Positions 26,644 through 32,148 of a DNA stretch of 32,148 nt are shown here, piece after piece. The position numbers were made by a program, and so were the translations under genes. The notes beneath the pieces are model-generated. The model saw only the letters and a program-made list of their open reading frames with translations. It did no database searches and was not told where the DNA came from. Origin of the DNA: an uncultured Clostridia bacterium (GTDB taxonomy: Bacteria; Bacillota; Clostridia; Oscillospirales; Oscillospiraceae); contig CAMWTG010000002.1 in NCBI GenBank assembly GCA_947177115.1, forward strand, positions 1 through 32,148, written 5' to 3'. Positions within the stretch are counted from its first letter, which is position 1, and each line of letters begins with the position of its first letter.

Positions 26644-27663
26644 ATGGAAAACATGAAAGCCGCCGTATTTGAGGGTGTGGGAAAGCTTGTGATCAAGGAG
26701 GTTCCCGTCCCAAAGATCACAAGGCCGGATCAAGTGCTGATCGAGGTGGAGGCGTGCAGCATCTGCGGCACCGATGTCCACATCACAGCCAACCCGCCCG
26801 GCTATATTGCCACCCCGAATACGATCCTTGGCCACGAGTTCTGTGGGATCATCCGGGAAAAGGGCAGTCAGGTGGATCAGGTGGACATTGGCGACCGGGT
26901 AGTGGTCAACCCCAACAACTACTGCGGCAAATGTGCGTATTGCCGCAAAAACCTCCCCAACCAGTGCGAGCATATTGAGGCCCTGGGGATTGACTACGAT
27001 GGCGCCTTTGCCAAATACTGCGTTGTAAGCGACAAGGTGGCCTATAAAATCTCCAAGGATATCGATCCCGCCATTGCGGCCTGTGCCGAGCCGCTGGCCT
27101 GCGCAGTCAACGGGCTGAACAAGGTGGACGTCAAGCCGGGTGATTCTGCGGTGGTGATCGGCTCCGGCCCCATCGGGCTGATGATCGCCATGCTTCTGCA
27201 CAAGTCCGGGATCGACAAGCTGTACCTGCTGGAGACCGCGGCCAAACGGGTGGAATTTGCCAAGGGGCTGGGCATCGCCAAGGTCATCAATCCCATTGAG
27301 GAGGATGCCAAGGGGATGATCGCTCATGAGACGGGAATTGGCGCGGACTTTGTCTTCGATGTAACCGGCTCCCAGATCGTTACCAGCGTTGATCTGGCGA
27401 GAAAGGGCGGGACGGTCGTTCTGTTCGGCGTCAATAAACAGGCCCGCCGGGAGATCGCGCAGTGCGAGATCACCACCAAGGAGCTGCGCGTTCAGGGGAC
27501 ATGGCTGGCGAACGCCACATTCCCCCAGGCGGTCAAGATCATTGAGAGCAAGGCGATCGACCTGCGCGCGCTGATTACGGATGAGATCGGTCTGGATCAG
27601 CTCCATACCGGGTTGGAATCTCTTGCCCGGGGAGAAGGCATCAAAATCATTGTGCGGCCATAA
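26644..27663 (+). CDS. Zinc-dependent medium-chain alcohol/polyol dehydrogenase
   Basis: CSICGTDVHI, GHEFCGIIREKG, NNYCGKCAYCRKNLPNQCE zinc ligands, GSGPIGLM. Start reassigned to 26644. Confidence 0.92.
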   Translation: MENMKAAVFEGVGKLVIKEVPVPKITRPDQVLIEVEACSICGTDVHITANPPGYIATPNTILGHEFCGIIREKGSQVDQVDIGDRVVVNPNNYCGKCAYCRKNLPNQCEHIEALGIDYDGAFAKYCVVSDKVAYKISKDIDPAIAACAEPLACAVNGLNKVDVKPGDSAVVIGSGPIGLMIAMLLHKSGIDKLYLLETAAKRVEFAKGLGIAKVINPIEEDAKGMIAHETGIGADFVFDVTGSQIVTSVDLARKGGTVVLFGVNKQARREIAQCEITTKELRVQGTWLANATFPQAVKIIESKAIDLRALITDEIGLDQLHTGLESLARGEGIKIIVRP

Positions 27664-27680
27664 CCGGCAGAGGGGAAGAC

Positions 27681-28751
27681 ATGAAGAAAAAATTAAAAAT
27701 CGGTATCATCGGCTGCGGTCAGATCGCCCAGATCGAGCATCTGCCCTATATCAGGGACTCTCTGGACTTTGAGCTGTACTCGCTCTGCGATCTCTCCAAC
27801 CAGGTGGTACAGGCGGTAGGGGAGATCTACGGTATCCCGGCGGAACGCAGATATACGGACATGGACGCGCAGCTGGCCGACAGCCAGCTGGATGCCGTCA
27901 TCATCTGCACACGGGACCACTATGAGCCGGGGCTCAAGGCCGCCCGTGCAGGCAAACATATGCTGATCGAAAAGCCCTTGGCCTACAGCCTCGAACAGGC
28001 CGATGAGATGATTGATGCGGCGCGGAAAAGCGGTGTAGTCATGATGGTGGGCTACATGAAGCGGTATGACCCCAGCTATGCGTATTTCAAAAAAGAAATT
28101 GAGAAGCTGAAGGATATCACCCTCGTGCGCGTGCATGATTACGGCGGCTCTTTTGACTTCACCGGATCCCTGTTCAATATCTGCCGCGGGTCGGATATCC
28201 CCAAGGAGGTCATGGACGCCGGCGCACAGCAGATTCAGGACGCGATGGTCCGGCAGCTTGGACAGCAAAGGGCGCAGCTGGCTCCGGCCTACAGCTTCAT
28301 GCTGGGGATTTCCACCCATGACTCGATCCTGATGCGGCACGCCTTCGGTATGCCGGAGGTCCTGTTTGCCGATGTTCACCAGAATGGTTTTCTGACGTCC
28401 GTATTGGATTACGGTTCCTTCCGGGCGGTGTTTGAATCCGGATTTCTGCCGGCCCGGCGGGTGTGGGATGAGAAGATCTGGGTGTACGCACCGGAGAAAT
28501 CCCTTACTCTGGAATTTCCCTGGCCCTATCTGAAAAACGCGCCGACCAAGCTGACCGTCAACGAAAATGAGCCGGGCAGCATGGTCAATGTGGACAAGGT
28601 CGTGGTCAATGGATTTGAAGAAGCCTATCGGGCGGAGCTGCAGCATTTTTATGACTGCATCACCAACGGCGCCGCGCCCCTTACGGCGGGCGAGGATGCC
28701 CGCCGCGATATCCAGCTTGCATACGACATGATATGCAAGGTAAAACTGTAG
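27681..28751 (+). CDS. Gfo/Idh/MocA family oxidoreductase
   Basis: KIGIIGCGQIAQIEHLPYI Rossmann motif; GKHMLIEKPLAYSLEQADEMIDAARKSGVVMMVGYMKRYDPSY. Confidence 0.93.
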   Translation: MKKKLKIGIIGCGQIAQIEHLPYIRDSLDFELYSLCDLSNQVVQAVGEIYGIPAERRYTDMDAQLADSQLDAVIICTRDHYEPGLKAARAGKHMLIEKPLAYSLEQADEMIDAARKSGVVMMVGYMKRYDPSYAYFKKEIEKLKDITLVRVHDYGGSFDFTGSLFNICRGSDIPKEVMDAGAQQIQDAMVRQLGQQRAQLAPAYSFMLGISTHDSILMRHAFGMPEVLFADVHQNGFLTSVLDYGSFRAVFESGFLPARRVWDEKIWVYAPEKSLTLEFPWPYLKNAPTKLTVNENEPGSMVNVDKVVVNGFEEAYRAELQHFYDCITNGAAPLTAGEDARRDIQLAYDMICKVKL

Positions 28752-28761
28752 GGAGGACATT

Positions 28762-29754
28762 GTGGAATACTTCTCTCAGCCAACCGCCCTGGTTCTCCTC
28801 ATCCTGACAACGCTGATGTGGGGAAGCTGGTTTCAATTCAGCAAGCGATTGAACGGTTACCCGGTTTCGGCATTCATGCTGCTGCTGTACTCCTTCTCCG
28901 TTGTTCTGGTCTGGATCATTATCGCCATTTTAAAGCCGTATTTCTTTACCGAACCGATTGCGCAGATGTTCCGGGACAATACCGGGATCTGTCTCGGCGC
29001 GGTCCTGTGCGGAATGATGCAGGCCGCCGGAACGCAGATCAATATGAAGGTCATCAAAAATGTCGGCATGATCCTGTCCACCTCTATCACGTCCACCACC
29101 GGCATCCTGCTGGGCACCGCCATTTCGGTTCACTTTGGTGGCCTGCGGGCAGGGCAGTCCGTGGGGAAGATCTTCGGAGGAGCCGCTGTTTTGCTGGCGG
29201 CCACGATCCTCAGTCAGTATGCCGCGCTGCTGCGGGACAGGGACACCGGCGCCGCAGACGATAAGCAAAGCTATCGGAAGGAGCTTCATTTCCGTACCAA
29301 GGAGCTGCTGACGCTGCTGGTCAGCGCCTCTCTGCTGACGCCGGCATATTCTTTTGCACAGAGCGCCTTTGTCAGGACGGATCTGCGTACGGATGGGATC
29401 CCGCAGCTGTTGTGCATCGGGTTCCTGTCTATCGGAGGCTTTCTTGGCACGCTGCTGATCTCCGGCGTTCAGCTGACCCTGCGCAGGCAATGGAGCCTTC
29501 TCTTTTCCAGCAAAAGGATTCTGGCTATGAGTATGGCATCGGCGGTCTGCCACTATGGCGGAAACGTCCTGTACACTTTCTGCGCTCCAATTCTGAGCCA
29601 TGCCGTGGCATGGCCCATCGGTACCTGCCACAATTTTTGGCATTACGTATGGGGAATCGGCTATGGAGAATTCAAAGGAACCACCCTGAAAACCAAAATC
29701 GCGCTGGGCGCCGGTATGGCGGGATTTGTGCTGGGTGTCCTGGTCCTGTGCTGA
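28762..29754 (+). CDS. DMT-superfamily sugar transporter (GRP/RhaT-like)
   Basis: About 10 TM segments; TTLMWGSWFQFSKRL..; C-terminal GTCHNFWHYVWGIGYGEFKGT; GTG start. Confidence 0.75.
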   Translation: MEYFSQPTALVLLILTTLMWGSWFQFSKRLNGYPVSAFMLLLYSFSVVLVWIIIAILKPYFFTEPIAQMFRDNTGICLGAVLCGMMQAAGTQINMKVIKNVGMILSTSITSTTGILLGTAISVHFGGLRAGQSVGKIFGGAAVLLAATILSQYAALLRDRDTGAADDKQSYRKELHFRTKELLTLLVSASLLTPAYSFAQSAFVRTDLRTDGIPQLLCIGFLSIGGFLGTLLISGVQLTLRRQWSLLFSSKRILAMSMASAVCHYGGNVLYTFCAPILSHAVAWPIGTCHNFWHYVWGIGYGEFKGTTLKTKIALGAGMAGFVLGVLVLC

Positions 29755-29788
29755 TTCACGGACAAAATATATAAAATAGGAGGAAAAT

Positions 29789-31216
29789 ATGATGAAAAAG
29801 GTTCTATGCGCACTGCTGGCGGCGATCCTGACATTCTCCTGCCTCGCGGGCTGCGGCGGTCCGCAGAAATCCACTGACGCAAATCCTCCCTCTTCGGGAC
29901 AGCCGGAGGGGACCGCCCCCTCCACTGCGGAAAAGAGGACGCTGCATATCGCAGGCCATACCCGCATGTATCCCAATGAGGAGACGTATTGGCAGGAGCT
30001 TGCCGACAAGTTCACCGCGGAAAACCCTGATATCGAGGTAGAGATCAATTGGAACGGGACCTTCGAGGATTCTATTGAGGGCCTGCAGGCCGCCCGGCTG
30101 GCGGGAGAAGAGATCGATATTTTCTCCGTTGGTGCAAAAAACATCCGGGGCGGACTGATCCAGGCAGGGCTCTGCACAGATCTGACAGAATTGATCGCGC
30201 CTTATGCGGACCGCTGGGTGGATGGTCAGATCGATGGCTGCACGGTCAATGGACGGGTCTGGTATTTGCCTATGGGTTCCATCGGTACAGTTACATTCTA
30301 TTATAACAAGGACCTGTTTGATGAGCTGGGCCTGGAGGTTCCCCAGACCTATGAAGAGCTGGTGGAGATATGCGGGGTCATCCGCGAGAAGAAGGGGATC
30401 ACTCCCATTCTGCAGCAGGGCAGCCTGCCCACATATTGGCCTATGTGGTTTATGGAAACCTACGCGCAGACCAGCGGAAACCGTTCGGCGGAATTGACCA
30501 GGGACTTCCTGGCCGGAGAGTATGATTTCAATACGGACGCCGAGGTGGAGGCATTCCGTCTGCTCCGCCAGTTCTATGAGGACGGGCTGCTGGATTCCGA
30601 CAGTCTCAACACGGACGCCGATGGCATGCGCGCCGCCTTTGCCCAGGAGAAGTCCGCCATGTTCTTCGGCGGGACCTGGGAGTACACCAATGCCGAGGCT
30701 GCGGTGGACGGCGCCTTTGAAATGGGAGTATTTGAGTTCCCGCTGATGGTTGCGGGGGCGGAGGTGCAGCATGGTTCCGGCTCTGGGCAGAGTCTGATCG
30801 TCCCCTCGTTCTGCAACAAGGACAATTATGACATTATCATGCGTTTCCTGGAATTCTTCTCCCGTCCGGAGAACTGCGCGGATATCGTTACCGCAGCGGC
30901 GGATCTTCTGCCCTGCATAAAAGGGGTCGAGACGGAGAGCAACCCGGTCTATGAGTATATCAACACCCACCACGTTGATCATCTGGCGCCCTATCTGGAT
31001 TGGATCTGGCCTGCGGAGCTGACGAACATTTTCGCTTCGGATATTCCCGCTGTGATGGCCGGCTATATGACCCCGGAACAGGCTGTGGAAGACATCCGCA
31101 CCAACTATGCCCGCATGCAGGCGGAGGGCTATGTCTATAAATGGTGGGATGAGTGGACCGATGCGGATTGGGACAATGTGACGCCTGCCTATATTCCCGA
31201 GAACTACGCATCATAA
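29789..31216 (+). CDS. ABC transporter sugar-binding lipoprotein (family 1 extracellular SBP)
   Basis: Lipobox LTFSCLAGCGG; DKFTAENPDIEVEINWNG, MGSIGTVTFYYNKDLFDELGLEVPQTYEELVEI, MFFGGTWEY. Confidence 0.93.
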   Translation: MMKKVLCALLAAILTFSCLAGCGGPQKSTDANPPSSGQPEGTAPSTAEKRTLHIAGHTRMYPNEETYWQELADKFTAENPDIEVEINWNGTFEDSIEGLQAARLAGEEIDIFSVGAKNIRGGLIQAGLCTDLTELIAPYADRWVDGQIDGCTVNGRVWYLPMGSIGTVTFYYNKDLFDELGLEVPQTYEELVEICGVIREKKGITPILQQGSLPTYWPMWFMETYAQTSGNRSAELTRDFLAGEYDFNTDAEVEAFRLLRQFYEDGLLDSDSLNTDADGMRAAFAQEKSAMFFGGTWEYTNAEAAVDGAFEMGVFEFPLMVAGAEVQHGSGSGQSLIVPSFCNKDNYDIIMRFLEFFSRPENCADIVTAAADLLPCIKGVETESNPVYEYINTHHVDHLAPYLDWIWPAELTNIFASDIPAVMAGYMTPEQAVEDIRTNYARMQAEGYVYKWWDEWTDADWDNVTPAYIPENYAS

Positions 31217-31247
31217 GTTTCCGTCTGTATCTGTCAACCTCGTGTCA

Positions 31248-31291
31248 ATTGCCTGCGCGGCGCCGGCCGGAGGCCGGGCCGCGCAGGCAAT
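31248..31291 (+). other. Long intercistronic hairpin between SBP and permease genes
   Basis: ATTGCCTGCGCGGC (31248-31261)/GCCGCGCAGGCAAT (31278-31291) plus inner CCGGCC-GGA-GGCCGG: 20 bp with a single G bulge; no U-tract. Confidence 0.85.
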
Positions 31292-31300
31292 CAATGGAGA

Positions 31301-32074
31301 ATGCCTATGATCAAAAAATTGAGACAAAAAGACGCTCTGTTCCCTTATTATATGACGGCTCCGGCTATCATACTTTTCACTGCTTTTATCGTCTGCCCGT
31401 TTATCTATGGCGTATATACCAGTTTTTTTCGGTGGGACGGTCTGTCGGAGATGAAATGGCTGGGCATCCAGAACTATCTGTTTGTTTTGCAGGACGGCGC
31501 ATTCTGGGCGGCGCTGAAAAACACCTTTGTCTATGCCATCGTGATCACCGTATTCAAAAATGGGATCGGGCTTGCGCTTGCCCTGCTGCTGGTAGGGCAG
31601 AAGCGGGGAAAAGGGTTTTGCAGGACCTCCCTTTATATGCCGGTCACCTTTTCCTACGTGGTGATAGGCGTTCTGTGGACGTGGATCTATAACCCGACCT
31701 TCGGCATACTCAACGGCCTGCTGGCAAAGCTGGGGCTGTCCGGCCTGATCCAGGGATGGCTGAGCGACCCCAACATCGCCCTGTATTCCGTTGCCTGGGT
31801 CGATATCTGGAAGTGGATCGGTTTCCACATGGTGCTGTATCTCTCGGCCATTCAAGCGGTGCCCGAGGAGTTGTATGAAGCCGCGCGGATCGATGGCGCC
31901 AGCAAGTTCCGGGAATTCATTCATATCACGGTCCCCCAGATCAACAGCACAATTGTCCTCAACGTACTGCTTGCAATCACCGGCGCTTTTGTAAACAACT
32001 ACAACCTGGTTAACGTCATGACCGGAGGCGGTCCGTTCGGATCTACCCCGAGGGGGATTTGCCGATGGCTGTGA
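31301..32074 (+). CDS. CUT1-type sugar ABC transporter permease (MalF/UgpA-like), apparently truncated at its C-terminus
   Basis: YYMTAPAIILFTAFIVCPFIYGVYTSFFRWDG; EAA loop EELYEAARIDGASKFREFIHITVPQI; ends aberrantly after MTGGGPFGST. Confidence 0.85.
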   Translation: MPMIKKLRQKDALFPYYMTAPAIILFTAFIVCPFIYGVYTSFFRWDGLSEMKWLGIQNYLFVLQDGAFWAALKNTFVYAIVITVFKNGIGLALALLLVGQKRGKGFCRTSLYMPVTFSYVVIGVLWTWIYNPTFGILNGLLAKLGLSGLIQGWLSDPNIALYSVAWVDIWKWIGFHMVLYLSAIQAVPEELYEAARIDGASKFREFIHITVPQINSTIVLNVLLAITGAFVNNYNLVNVMTGGGPFGSTPRGICRWL

Positions 32075-32148
32075 AGCCGGCGTTTGTATCTTTCAATTAA
32101 ACACATCACCGACCCCACGACACTAGGCATGAGGGCGTATGCCGTCTT

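Overview
The window is a chromosomal segment from a GC-rich Bacillota, probably an Oscillospiraceae/Eubacteriales relative (inferred from gene content; no search was run). It falls into three blocks. (1) Plus strand, 253-6624: remB(DUF370)-gyrB-gyrA, a C39-like protein, a SHOCT protein and rnhA. (2) Mostly minus strand, 6660-23864: MntA/HepT, an RHH regulator, lrgAB, alaX, a T-box-controlled hisS-GNAT-aspS operon, mgsA, a MinD-like ATPase, rsmG, mscL, serS, and parB-parA with three parS sites, then a P-loop kinase and a SAM methyltransferase. (3) Plus strand, 24284-end: a LacI-regulated sugar locus (rbsK, rbsD, Zn-dehydrogenase, Gfo/Idh/MocA, DMT sugar transporter, CUT1 binding protein and permease). 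The strongest non-obvious signal is the methyltransferase leader at 23670-23864. It has a promoter, a 15-codon upstream ORF with its own Shine-Dalgarno, mutually exclusive stems, and a 10-nt stretch of the uORF perfectly complementary to the methyltransferase RBS/start. This is an erm-like translation-attenuator architecture on a gene that does not look like Erm. Other notable signals are a two-copy multi-hairpin repeat with compensatory stem changes (one copy lies between the T-box and hisS), a duplicated 5' fragment of rnhA, extended parS palindromes, and a likely sequence junction at the right end that truncates the permease.
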